Source: an uncultured bacterium
GTDB taxonomy: Bacteria > Patescibacteriota > Minisyncoccia > Moranbacterales > UBA2206
Assembly (NCBI GenBank): GCA_903842445.1
Contig: CAIMLT010000027.1
Coordinates: forward strand, 1 to 38,450
Direction: 5' to 3'
DNA length: 38,450 nucleotides
In this document: one piece after another, positions 7,666 to 16,597 of the stretch
Layout: every line of letters starts with the position of its first letter
How positions within the stretch are numbered: position 1 is the stretch's first letter
Program-made: the position numbers and the translations under genes
The notes under the pieces: generated by a model
Told to the model about the DNA's origin: nothing
Database searches by the model: none
What the model saw: only the letters and a program-made list of their open reading frames with translations

Positions 7666-9354
7666 TTACTTTGAATCTTCTATTTTTTTCACACCCACCA
7701 GCCACATCTTATTTTCAATCCAACTTCCCAAAACAAATCGTAAAATTGTTCTAGTGATGACCACCGCCGTGAACATTGAAGCCAGCACTCCAATAATTAG
7801 CGTAACAGCAAAACCTTTCACAAATCCAGTTCCCATTTCAACCAAAATTAACGCCGTAATAATTGATGACATATTTCCATCCAGAATTGACGTCCAAGCT
7901 CTTTTAAACCCTTCCTCAATCGCACTTAAAATATTGCGCCCTTTACGCACCTCTTCTTTAGTTCTCTCAAAAATCAAAATATTTGCATCCACCGCCATTC
8001 CGATTGAAAGAACAAAGCCAGCGATTCCTGGAAGAGTCAGTGTGATTTGCCAAGGCGTGAATCCAGATAATTTAAAAATAGTTATCATAAGAGCAGAATA
8101 AATCAAAAGAGAGAATGAAGCAATCAGTCCCAGGAAGCGATAATAAAGCAACATAAAAATAATCACCAGAAGTAACCCAATCATTCCCGCTTTCAAGCTT
8201 TTTTCAAGAGACACTTGCCCTAGCGTTGCTTCCACTGATTGTTGACCAACCAAACTGATTGGCACTGGTAGAGCGCCTTCGTTTAATCTTTTGACTAGAT
8301 CTTTTGCTTCTTCGATAGTATAATTCCCCGTTACTACCGCTTCCCCATTTAAAATTTCGCTTTGCACGGTTGGCGCAGTAATGATTTCTCCATCCAAATA
8401 TATCGCCACTCGCTTCCCTATATTTTTCTTGGTAACTTCAGCAAATAATTTCGTACCTTCATCATCAAATTTCAAAGACACTTCTGGTTCGGACAATCCC
8501 TGACTCTTAAATTGCACACTAGCACTTTCAAGATTTTTACCGGAAAGTCCCGTTGAAACAAAATCCATCTTGGGTTGTGGCTGAGTCATCTTGGAAAACA
8601 AAATATGCGCGCTTTTAAATTCTTGTTCATCCCCCTCGCCTCTGACTTCAATTCTTTTGATTATATGCCAACCAAAAGAAGTTTCGACAAGATTAGGAAA
8701 AACCTCGCCATCTTTCAAATCTTTATTAAAAATTACATCTTCATATTCGGCCACAAAAGAACCTTTTTTTTGAAAATCATATTCTCCGCCATTATCTTTT
8801 GATCCAGGATCTTGGCTATTATCTTTAGCCAGTTGCGCGAAATCCTCACCTGCCAAAACTTTTTTTAAAACTTCTTCCGCTTTAGCTTTATTTTTTTCAT
8901 TTGTGCTAGTGATAAGTTCCTCCGGGATTTTTTCTGCTTCAGCTTGTTTTTCTTCTTTGAACTCCAAGAATGGCGTTTCGCTGATCATTTTTTTGGCCTC
9001 ATTGATATCTTTGACACCAGCCAACTCAACAACCAATCGCTGCTCTCCGCCGGATTTTGTAGTGTAAACTACCGGTTCAGCTACACCAAAAGCATTCACG
9101 CGCCGTTCAATCACATCTTGCACGGCCTGCATCGCTTCGGCTGTTTTCGCGCCATCTACTTGGCTCGTGTCAGCTTTATACTCAAGATGGATTCCACCTT
9201 GCAAATCCAGACCAAGGTTTATTTTCGGCTTATTCAGAAAATCAAAAAGACGCGGTACTTTCGAAACCGCCTGCGGATAAGCAATAAGTCCAGCGAAAAT
9301 CGCCAAAACGATCACTAGGCTAAATTTTAATCTAAGTTTTTGCCTGTTACTCAT
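7666..9354 (-). CDS. secD: Protein translocase subunit SecD with inserted parvulin-type PPIase domain
   Basis: SecD motifs GLDLQGGIHLEY, GMAVDANILIFERTKEE, EEAKDLVKRLNEGALPVP; insertion around aa 135-262 with AGEDFAQLAKDNSQDPGSKDNGGEY...FGWHIIKRIEV. Confidence 0.95.
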   Translation of the reverse strand: MSNRQKLRLKFSLVIVLAIFAGLIAYPQAVSKVPRLFDFLNKPKINLGLDLQGGIHLEYKADTSQVDGAKTAEAMQAVQDVIERRVNAFGVAEPVVYTTKSGGEQRLVVELAGVKDINEAKKMISETPFLEFKEEKQAEAEKIPEELITSTNEKNKAKAEEVLKKVLAGEDFAQLAKDNSQDPGSKDNGGEYDFQKKGSFVAEYEDVIFNKDLKDGEVFPNLVETSFGWHIIKRIEVRGEGDEQEFKSAHILFSKMTQPQPKMDFVSTGLSGKNLESASVQFKSQGLSEPEVSLKFDDEGTKLFAEVTKKNIGKRVAIYLDGEIITAPTVQSEILNGEAVVTGNYTIEEAKDLVKRLNEGALPVPISLVGQQSVEATLGQVSLEKSLKAGMIGLLLVIIFMLLYYRFLGLIASFSLLIYSALMITIFKLSGFTPWQITLTLPGIAGFVLSIGMAVDANILIFERTKEEVRKGRNILSAIEEGFKRAWTSILDGNMSSIITALILVEMGTGFVKGFAVTLIIGVLASMFTAVVITRTILRFVLGSWIENKMWLVGVKKIEDSK

Positions 9355-9361
9355 AAATTCT

Positions 9362-9389
9362 ATTCTACCCGAAACTCAAAGTTTGGCAA
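9362..9389 (-). promoter_or_regulatory. Promoter of secD: TTGCCA-N16-TAGAAT, 7 nt upstream of ATG
   Basis: -35 at 9384-9389, -10 at 9362-9367 on the minus strand; ATG at 9354. Confidence 0.55.
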
Positions 9390-9396
9390 TAGACCA

Positions 9397-9425
9397 GTGT
9401 CATTCCCGCAAAGGCGGGAATCCAG
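9397..9425. repeat. Palindromic repeat GTGTCATTCCCGCAAAGGCGGGAATCCAG
   Basis: 28/29 identical to 7564-7592. Confidence 0.85.
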
Positions 9426-9544
9426 GTTCCACCAATTTTGAACTCTAAAAAATCGAACTGCGAGTTTGACAAACTCTCTATTTTAGTGGGTCTTGAATTT
9501 TAATAATTCATTTTTTCTCTATTTTAAGACCGAGGTACCCAGAT

Positions 9545-9589
9545 CTCCACCGGAGCTTATCCTCGTGAAAACTGTGGCGAGGATGACAC
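9545..9589. repeat. GC-rich composite hairpin element
   Basis: CTCC-acc-GGAG and ATCCTCG-N12-CGAGGAT; on the minus strand begins GTGTCATCCTCGC, like GTGTCATTCCCGC of the other repeats. Confidence 0.5.
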
Positions 9590-9608
9590 AAAAAATAATT
9601 CCTTACTT

Positions 9609-10079
9609 TTAAATTTCCATTAAAAACTTATTTGCTCTTTCCAAAACTTTTTTTGAATTCAAATTACTTACGCGATTATACGCTTGATTATATTCCATCC
9701 AGACATAATCTCTGTGTTCGTCAGATAAAACAATCTCATGCGTATTTGTTTCTGTTAGATAATAATAAACTTTTTTGAAAATCCACCAACCACGTCCGAC
9801 CTTCCTTCTTTTTTCTTTTTCTTCATTTTTTGCTACATAAAAATATTTTTCTTGACCGAAAAAACCCGGTTTAATTTTCAAATCAGTTATTCCGGTTTCC
9901 TCTTTGGCTTCTCGAAAAAGCGTTTCTTCATCTGTTTCATCATTTTCGCCATGCCCTTTAATAAAACCCCAATGCCCACCAAGATAACGCAAAAGCAGGA
10001 ACTTAATTTTCCCATTTTCTCTTCTAAATGCCACCGCTCCAATTGATTTCTCAAAACTTAAAATTGTATTCATTCTCAT
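9609..10079 (-). CDS. Nudix hydrolase (Ap4A hydrolase-like)
   Basis: Nudix box GHGENDETDEETLFREAKEETGI; 4-nt ATGA overlap with the secA stop. Confidence 0.9.
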   Translation of the reverse strand: MRMNTILSFEKSIGAVAFRRENGKIKFLLLRYLGGHWGFIKGHGENDETDEETLFREAKEETGITDLKIKPGFFGQEKYFYVAKNEEKEKRRKVGRGWWIFKKVYYYLTETNTHEIVLSDEHRDYVWMEYNQAYNRVSNLNSKKVLERANKFLMEI

Positions 10080-12715
10080 TTGCCACAACACTTTTTATAC
10101 TTTTTACCACTCCCGCACAGGCATGGATCATTTCTTCCAATTTTATCAGTGTTAGTAATTGGTTTTTGCTTTGGCGCTTCACGCACTTCTCCGTCTTGAA
10201 TTTCTCGCGCCGAACCAAATGATTCAACTTCTCCTGCTCCGCTAAAATTAAGATTCTTTTCTGGAATAGCCGATTTCGTCTCAACCACCGGAGCAGCGGA
10301 AACACGAAAAATCGTATGTGTGATCGTTGATTTGATATTTTCCATTAGATAAGAAAACATTGAAAACGCTTCCCTTTTATATTCAACCAATGGATCTCTT
10401 TGTCCATAACCGCGAAGACCAATACCTTCCCGCAGATAATCGATTTCATCAAGATGACTCATCCACATCACATCAATTGTTTGCAACGCGATACTTCTTT
10501 CTAGCGAACGCATATTAACCTCGCCCAATTCCTGCTCCTTGTGATTATAGGCTTCCTTGGCAATACCAGCCAAATACTCAGTTGCTCCACCAATCAGCTC
10601 TGCCGTATTTTTATTTCGATCCGTCGCAATTTCTTTTAATTTATTCTGCGCTTCATTAGAAAGCAGAACCATGCTTTGGATATTCTCCACAATCTTCTCC
10701 GCTTCCAGATTTCCATTTTCCGCAGTAAGACTTCCCGAAACGGCTCTTTCAATTTCTTCGCGAATATTGTCCATAATTTCCGGCTTAATATTTGTCGCTT
10801 CGAGAACTACGCGTCTTTTTTTATAAAGAATCTCACGTTGCTTGTTCATCACGTCATCATAATCCAAAATATGCTTTCTAATATCAAAATTGAAGCCTTC
10901 GATTTTTGATTGAGCGTTTTCAATTGTGCGAGAAATAATCGGATTTTGAATTGGCTGATCCTCTGGAAGTCCCAGCCTTGTCATAAGGCTAATAAGATTA
11001 TCACCTCCAAAACGACGCATAAGTTCGTCTTCCAGAGAAACAAAAAATTGTGAGGCTCCAGGATCGCCCTGTCGTCCAGCGCGACCGCGAAGCTGATTAT
11101 CAATTCTCCGTGCTTCGTGCCGTTCTGTTCCCAAAATAAATAATCCACCAAGTTCGCGCGCACCTTCACCAAGCTTAATGTCCGTTCCGCGACCCGCCAT
11201 ATTCGTCGCGATCGTCACTGAACCAACGTGTCCGGCTTTCGCCACAATTTGCGCCTCCCTTTCATGGTTTTTAGCATTAAGAACTTCATGCGGAACACCT
11301 GATTTCAAAAGCAAGGCACTCAGATATTCTGATTTTTCAACTGCAATCGTTCCCACAAGAATCGGCTGACCAAACTTATTCACTTCTTTAATTTTTTCCA
11401 CAATCGCATTAAATTTACCTTTCTCTGATTTATAAACCACATCGGAAATATCTTTGCGCACCGCTGGTTTGTTGGTCGGAATTTCCATCACATCCATTTT
11501 ATATACTTTAAAAAATTCTTCCGCTGATGTTGAAGCTGTTCCGGTCATCCCAGAAATTTTTTGATACATACGAAAATAATTTTGGAAAGTAATTGTCGCA
11601 AGAGTTTTTGATTCTTTTTGCACACGCACACCTTCTTTTGCTTCAATCGCTTGATGCAAACCTTCGCTATATCTTCTTCCGGGCATCAATCGTCCAGTAA
11701 AATCATCAACAATAATCACTTCCCCATCCTTGACAACATAATCACGATCAAGTTGAAAAATTACCTGTGCCTTGAGTGCTTGTTCAAGATGATGAACGTA
11801 GGTGATTTTTCCGGCTTCATAAATATTACCAACGTTGAGCCACGACTCGATTTTAGCCACGCCACTTTCAGTAATCGTTACGGATTTTGTTTTTTCTTCA
11901 ACGGTATAGTCTTCTTCTATCTTTAATCTCGGAACAAGCATAGCAAATTGCTCATACATTTTGGTTGATTCGCTATCAGCCGCCGAAATAATAAGTGGTG
12001 TTCTAGCTTCATCGATAAGAATCGAATCGACTTCATCAACGATTACATAATTCAATTCACGCTGGGCCATATGCTCTAAAGATGGCACCATATTGTCGCG
12101 TAAATAGTCAAAACCAAATTCATTGTTCGTGCCATAAGTAATGTCCGCCACATAGGCTTCGCGTCGTAAGATCGGCACCAAATTTTCCATCTCAACGCTC
12201 ACTTCATCATCATCTTCTATTTTCGGCTGATACATATATGACGCGTCGTGGATAATGCAAGCGGTTGAGATTCCTAAAAAATACAAAATTCCACCCATCC
12301 AATTGCAATCGCGCTTGGCCAGATAGTCATTAACGGTTACCAAATGCACACCCTTGCCAGTGAGTGCATTGAGATACATCGGCAAAAGAGAAGTATGCGT
12401 CTTGCCTTCGCCGGTTTTCATTTCCGCAATCTTGCCTTGATGAAGCACGATTCCACCCATTAACTGAACATCAAACAACCTTTTCCCATCAACACGCTTA
12501 ACTGTTTCCCGCATAACCGCAAAAGCTTCCGGAAGAAGTTCATCAAGCGTCTCTTTTTTGGCAATTCGTTTTTTAAATTCGCTGGTTTTGGCCCGCAACT
12601 CATCGTCAGAAAGTTTAACCATCTGACTCTCGAGCGCATTAATTTTTTCAATAAGCGGCTTCAACTTTCCAACCTCCTTTTCATTGGAACCGAATAATTT
12701 TTTGAAAATTGACAT
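10076..12715 (-). CDS. secA: Preprotein translocase ATPase SecA
   Basis: AEMKTGEGKTHTSLLPMYLNAL, DEVDSILIDEARTPLIIS, TNMAGRGTDIKL, C-terminal zinc motif RNDPCLCGSGKKYKKCCGK. Confidence 0.98.
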   Translation of the reverse strand: MSIFKKLFGSNEKEVGKLKPLIEKINALESQMVKLSDDELRAKTSEFKKRIAKKETLDELLPEAFAVMRETVKRVDGKRLFDVQLMGGIVLHQGKIAEMKTGEGKTHTSLLPMYLNALTGKGVHLVTVNDYLAKRDCNWMGGILYFLGISTACIIHDASYMYQPKIEDDDEVSVEMENLVPILRREAYVADITYGTNNEFGFDYLRDNMVPSLEHMAQRELNYVIVDEVDSILIDEARTPLIISAADSESTKMYEQFAMLVPRLKIEEDYTVEEKTKSVTITESGVAKIESWLNVGNIYEAGKITYVHHLEQALKAQVIFQLDRDYVVKDGEVIIVDDFTGRLMPGRRYSEGLHQAIEAKEGVRVQKESKTLATITFQNYFRMYQKISGMTGTASTSAEEFFKVYKMDVMEIPTNKPAVRKDISDVVYKSEKGKFNAIVEKIKEVNKFGQPILVGTIAVEKSEYLSALLLKSGVPHEVLNAKNHEREAQIVAKAGHVGSVTIATNMAGRGTDIKLGEGARELGGLFILGTERHEARRIDNQLRGRAGRQGDPGASQFFVSLEDELMRRFGGDNLISLMTRLGLPEDQPIQNPIISRTIENAQSKIEGFNFDIRKHILDYDDVMNKQREILYKKRRVVLEATNIKPEIMDNIREEIERAVSGSLTAENGNLEAEKIVENIQSMVLLSNEAQNKLKEIATDRNKNTAELIGGATEYLAGIAKEAYNHKEQELGEVNMRSLERSIALQTIDVMWMSHLDEIDYLREGIGLRGYGQRDPLVEYKREAFSMFSYLMENIKSTITHTIFRVSAAPVVETKSAIPEKNLNFSGAGEVESFGSAREIQDGEVREAPKQKPITNTDKIGRNDPCLCGSGKKYKKCCGK

Positions 12716-12756
12716 ATGTAATTTTTCTAATTTTATATAGCTGTTATTAACATGAG

Positions 12757-13971
12757 CTATTGACTAATTTTAATCCTCCTAAACTCCCGCTTCCCCGCCT
12801 TCAAAATCTTTCCATTAAAACTTTTATCCAATTTTAACTGCCAATCATGTATTATCTCATTATCCACTTTTATTCCGCCTTGGTCAATCTTTCTTCTGGC
12901 ATCAGTTTTACTTGTCGCTAATTTATTTTTTACCAGCACATTAATGAGTTCTTCCCCGCTTGAAACCTTAATTTCAGAAATTTCCGTCGGCAATTCTTTT
13001 TTGGAAAAAACTTGCTCAAAATGTTTTTGCGCCATCTCCGCCGCATTTTCACCTTTTATAGTTTTCACGATTTCAAAGGCCATTTTCTTTTTAAAAATCA
13101 TCGGATTTTCACCTTTTTCCATTGCCATTTTTATTTTTTCAATCTCTTTCATCGACACCATAGTCAGAAGTTCAAATCCAGAAAGAATATGCTGGTCAGA
13201 ATAGGACATTGCTTTTCCAAACATATCCGCTGGACTATCCGCCAGATTAATTCCATTGCCTTTGGTTTTGCTCATCGTCCGCCCATCCGGCGCATCCATC
13301 ATTTTATTGGTGCGCACAAACTTTTCTTTGCCCAAATAACTCCCAATCAAATCGCGTCCAACCAGCATATTGAAAGTTTGGTCTGTTCCGCCAATCTCCA
13401 TATCAACTTCCATCGCCACTCCGTCATAACCTTGCATAAGCGGATAGATAAATTCATGAAGGCGAATCGGATCGCCCTCTTTTATTCTCCGTTCAAACAT
13501 ATCACGCTCGAGCATTCTTTGCACTGTGATACTCGACATTAATTTTATGAGATCATTTAGTTTCAATTTGGAGAGCCACTTATAGTTTCGTTCAAATCGC
13601 ACTGGATTTTCTCCCCCAAAATCAATAAGCTGTGAAGCTTGTTTTTTCCAGCCAGACATATTTTTTTCAATATCTTCGTCCGTGAGCATTTTTCTGGTTG
13701 TGTCCTTGTCCGGATCGCCAACTTTGGCCGTATAATCTCCAATCAAGAAGATAACCTCGTGTCCCAGTTTTTGAAGAATTCCAAGCGCACGAATTCCCAT
13801 CGCATGACCGACATGAAGATATGGTCCAGTCGGATCAAAACCCTGATAGATTTTGAGTCGCTCTCCTGACATCAGTTTTTTGCGAAAAGCTTCCTTGGAA
13901 GGATAAATCGCTTCAACTCCACGCTCCAAAAATTCATCAATTAGTTTTTTGTCTTTTAGTACTTTTGACAT
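12757..13971 (-). CDS. tyrS: Tyrosyl-tRNA synthetase
   Basis: GFDPTGPYLHVGHAMGIRAL, EIGGTDQTFNMLVGRDL, TMSKTKGNGI, C-terminal S4 domain. Confidence 0.95.
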   Translation of the reverse strand: MSKVLKDKKLIDEFLERGVEAIYPSKEAFRKKLMSGERLKIYQGFDPTGPYLHVGHAMGIRALGILQKLGHEVIFLIGDYTAKVGDPDKDTTRKMLTDEDIEKNMSGWKKQASQLIDFGGENPVRFERNYKWLSKLKLNDLIKLMSSITVQRMLERDMFERRIKEGDPIRLHEFIYPLMQGYDGVAMEVDMEIGGTDQTFNMLVGRDLIGSYLGKEKFVRTNKMMDAPDGRTMSKTKGNGINLADSPADMFGKAMSYSDQHILSGFELLTMVSMKEIEKIKMAMEKGENPMIFKKKMAFEIVKTIKGENAAEMAQKHFEQVFSKKELPTEISEIKVSSGEELINVLVKNKLATSKTDARRKIDQGGIKVDNEIIHDWQLKLDKSFNGKILKAGKREFRRIKISQ

Positions 13972-14042
13972 AAAATTGCTCTAATATAAATTAGCTTACC
14001 ACCTAAATTTAGCACTAAAACAAGCTGATTGCAAGAAAAAAG

Positions 14043-14077
14043 ACAGGGCTAGCGCGTCTTTGACGTTCTAGCCCTGT
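14043..14077 (-). terminator. Intrinsic terminator
   Basis: ACAGGGCTAG...CTAGCCCTGT stem with inner CGTC/GACG, followed on the minus strand by CTTTTTT. Confidence 0.75.
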
Positions 14078-14092
14078 TAATGCAAACGATAA

Positions 14093-14317
14093 TCAATGAA
14101 TGTATATTTCAATTTTTTCACCTGATAGCACCGGCTCAATCGCCTTGAGCAATTTTTTTTGTAAGCCATCCGAAGAAAGTCGATTAGGATCATTTGCTTG
14201 ACGAGCAATCTCACTTTTCAACTCTGGACTTTGTAAGAGTTGCATAATCAAACTTTTAGTTCCATTTGCTCCGGAAATGACTACCCAGCAGATTTCGCGT
14301 GTAATATGGATTATCAT
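14093..14317 (-). CDS. Hypothetical 74-aa protein
   Basis: ORF with good SD (GGGAGGGTAAAAATG) and terminator immediately downstream. Confidence 0.6.
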   Translation of the reverse strand: MIIHITREICWVVISGANGTKSLIMQLLQSPELKSEIARQANDPNRLSSDGLQKKLLKAIEPVLSGEKIEIYIH

Positions 14318-14367
14318 TTTTACCCTCCCAAATTTTATGGTTAGCTTAATAAAAGAACAAAAATAAA

Positions 14368-14392
14368 AAAAACCGCCACGTTGGCGGTTTTT
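14368..14392 (-). terminator. Intrinsic terminator (structurally bidirectional)
   Basis: AACCGCCA-cgt-TGGCGGTT with A/T flanks; minus-strand U-rich tail TTTTTTTATTTTT. Confidence 0.8.
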
Positions 14393-14544
14393 GGTTTATT
14401 TCGAAGGATTTTATTTCACTATCTCATCTTCGCTTCAAGCCAAAATTCGCCAACATAAAGTCGAGACCCGGATCCGGAACATGAATACCAAAGATTGGTT
14501 TTAACTTGAAAATTTAGGCTCATAAAACTGTCCGCATTATTTAC
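14368..14544 (-). ncRNA. Candidate small RNA or 34-aa microprotein transcript
   Basis: Promoter TTGCCA-N16-TAAAAT (14551-14578) and terminator at 14368-14392; contains ORF 14419-14523 (MSLNFQVKTNLWYSCSGSGSRLYVGEFWLEAKMR) without a convincing SD. Confidence 0.4.
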
Positions 14545-14550
14545 ACTAAG

Positions 14551-14578
14551 ATTTTAGCACGATTCTATTTTTTGGCAA
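14551..14578 (-). promoter_or_regulatory. Promoter TTGCCA-N16-TAAAAT just after the alaS stop
   Basis: Hexamers and spacing read directly on the minus strand. Confidence 0.55.
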
Positions 14579-14585
14579 GCGCGTA

Positions 14586-16427
14586 TTATTCCACCACCGC
14601 CTTGATTCTTCTCACTCCAGCAGAAGAACTTTCTTCTTTCTTGATTTTAAATACACCTTTAATATCACCAGTATTTTCCACATGCGGACCGCCGCAAATT
14701 TCCTTCGAATATCCTTCAATAGAATAGACTTTAACTTTGTCGCCATATTTATGCCCGAACTCGCCTTCCGCGCCAGCATTTTTTGCCTCTTCCGGTGTCA
14801 TCTCCTCCATCACTACTTCTGTTTTTGATTCAATCGCACCGTTCACAAAATCCTCAACCGCCTTTTTCTGCTCCTCAGTCATTTTGTCCGGATGCGAAAA
14901 ATCAAACCTAAGCCTTTCGCCATTGATGTTAGATCCTTTTTGATGGACATGATTGCCAAGAATTTTTCTGAGTCCAGCCAACATCAAATGCGCGACAGTA
15001 TGCAATTGCGTTGTTTCTTCTTTATTGTCAGCTAGTCCGCCTTTGAACATTCCGACTGAAGCCGTGCGAGAAAGTTCTTGATGCTGCTTTAATTTTTCAT
15101 TAAATTTACTTTCAATTTTCGTTCTTTTATCATTGTCTATACCAATGTTTGCTTTTTCTAATTCTTCAAAAACCATTTCTATTGGAAACCCATAAGTCTG
15201 ATATAAATTAAACATCATGTTAGCTGTATCATCATTTGGATATAAATTCGCTTGTTGTAATTCGTCGCCAACTTTTCTATTTATATAATTTCCTTCTGGG
15301 TTGCTTAAATATTTCTCAAATTCCTTCAATCCATTTTCCAAAGTCTTTCTAAATTTATTTTCCTCTTCTTCCAAAATATTAAAAACTTTTTCACCTAGAA
15401 TTTCTGGATAAATTTCACCATAAATTTTTTGAACGACTTTCGCGATTTCAATCGTAAAATTGTTTTTAATCCCAAGAAGATGTCCTTGGCGAATCGCACG
15501 ACGAATGAGGCGACGCAAGATGTAACCGCGCTCCGTATTTGATGGGCTGACGCCATCGGCAATAATAAAAGCGCTGGCTTTGATATGATCGGAAATAATC
15601 CGCATCGCTTTTTTAATCTCCGGACTTTCATCATATTTCTTACCGGATAATTCTTCAATTTTTTGGATTATCGGCCAAAAAAGTTCGGTTCGATAATTGT
15701 CAGAAAATCCATTTAGTGCAGCCAAAACTCGCTCCAGTCCCATTCCTGTGTCCACGTTTTGTTTCTCCAGCTTCTCATATTTACCTTCGGCGTTCTTATT
15801 GAATTCCATAAAAACATCATTCCAAATTTCCACCCACAAATCATTGTCATCATTGAAACTTTCCGGAACCTTATCTAAATCTCCAACCCAATAGAACATT
15901 TCTGTGTCGCCACCACAAGGCCCGGTAATTCCAGCCGGTCCCCACCAATTATTTTTCTTCGGCAATTTCGCGATTTTCTTTTCCGGCATTCCCAAATTTT
16001 TCCAAATATTATATGCCTCTTCATCGAAAGAAGCGTCCACGTCTCCTTCGAAAACTGAACAGGCTAGCCTTTTTTTATCAAGCCCGAGCCATTCAGGTGA
16101 AGTCAAAAATTCGAAGCTCCAAGAAATCGCTTCTTTTTTGAAATAATCACCAAGCGACCAATTTCCGAGCATCTCAAAAAAAGTGTGATGAGTTGTATCG
16201 CCCACTTCGTCAATATCGCCAGTTCGAATGCACTTTTGGGCGTCCGTTAGTCTTTTTCCAAGTGGATGCTTTTCACCCATCAGATATGGCACCAGCGGAT
16301 GCATTCCGGAATTAATAAAAAGCGTTGTTGGATCGTTTTCCGGAACTAAAGGAGACGACGGAATAATGGCATGTTCCTTGCTTTTAAAAAAATCCAGATA
16401 TTTTTGTCTAAGTTCTTTGGCTATCAT
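14586..16427 (-). CDS. alaS: Alanyl-tRNA synthetase, short form lacking C-terminal C-Ala/DHHA1 domain
   Basis: FFKSKEHAIIPSSPLVPENDPTTLFINSGMHPLVPYL, GCGxTE-like region, HTVAHLM editing motif, CGGPHVENTGDI, ends at SSSAGVRRIKAVVE. Confidence 0.95.
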   Translation of the reverse strand: MIAKELRQKYLDFFKSKEHAIIPSSPLVPENDPTTLFINSGMHPLVPYLMGEKHPLGKRLTDAQKCIRTGDIDEVGDTTHHTFFEMLGNWSLGDYFKKEAISWSFEFLTSPEWLGLDKKRLACSVFEGDVDASFDEEAYNIWKNLGMPEKKIAKLPKKNNWWGPAGITGPCGGDTEMFYWVGDLDKVPESFNDDNDLWVEIWNDVFMEFNKNAEGKYEKLEKQNVDTGMGLERVLAALNGFSDNYRTELFWPIIQKIEELSGKKYDESPEIKKAMRIISDHIKASAFIIADGVSPSNTERGYILRRLIRRAIRQGHLLGIKNNFTIEIAKVVQKIYGEIYPEILGEKVFNILEEEENKFRKTLENGLKEFEKYLSNPEGNYINRKVGDELQQANLYPNDDTANMMFNLYQTYGFPIEMVFEELEKANIGIDNDKRTKIESKFNEKLKQHQELSRTASVGMFKGGLADNKEETTQLHTVAHLMLAGLRKILGNHVHQKGSNINGERLRFDFSHPDKMTEEQKKAVEDFVNGAIESKTEVVMEEMTPEEAKNAGAEGEFGHKYGDKVKVYSIEGYSKEICGGPHVENTGDIKGVFKIKKEESSSAGVRRIKAVVE

Positions 16428-16510
16428 ATGTTTATCATCCCCACAAAAACGGGAACTTTAGTCTTTTTAAATTAGCTTCACACAACCATAATAACCACAA
16501 AAAGACAAAA

Positions 16511-16528
16511 GATCAACCGTTGTTGATC
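16511..16528 (-). terminator. Intrinsic terminator upstream of alaS
   Basis: GATCAAC-AACG-GTTGATC followed on the minus strand by TTTTGTCTTTTTG. Confidence 0.65.
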
Positions 16529-16597
16529 ACTGCCTCATTGCATGTATTCGTAACCTTCTTAATCACTTCTTTAAAGTTAATGACTATTCTGGCTTTT

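Noticed and set aside
9462-9476. GAGTTTG-A-CAAACTC perfect hairpin downstream of the Nudix gene
   Set aside because: One-nt loop palindrome without an adjacent T-tract; not enough to call a terminator or operator
16529-16597. Short GTG-initiated ORF (VIKKVTNTCNEAVINNG) between the 84-aa ORF and the terminator
   Set aside because: Only 17 codons, no SD, more likely 3' UTR
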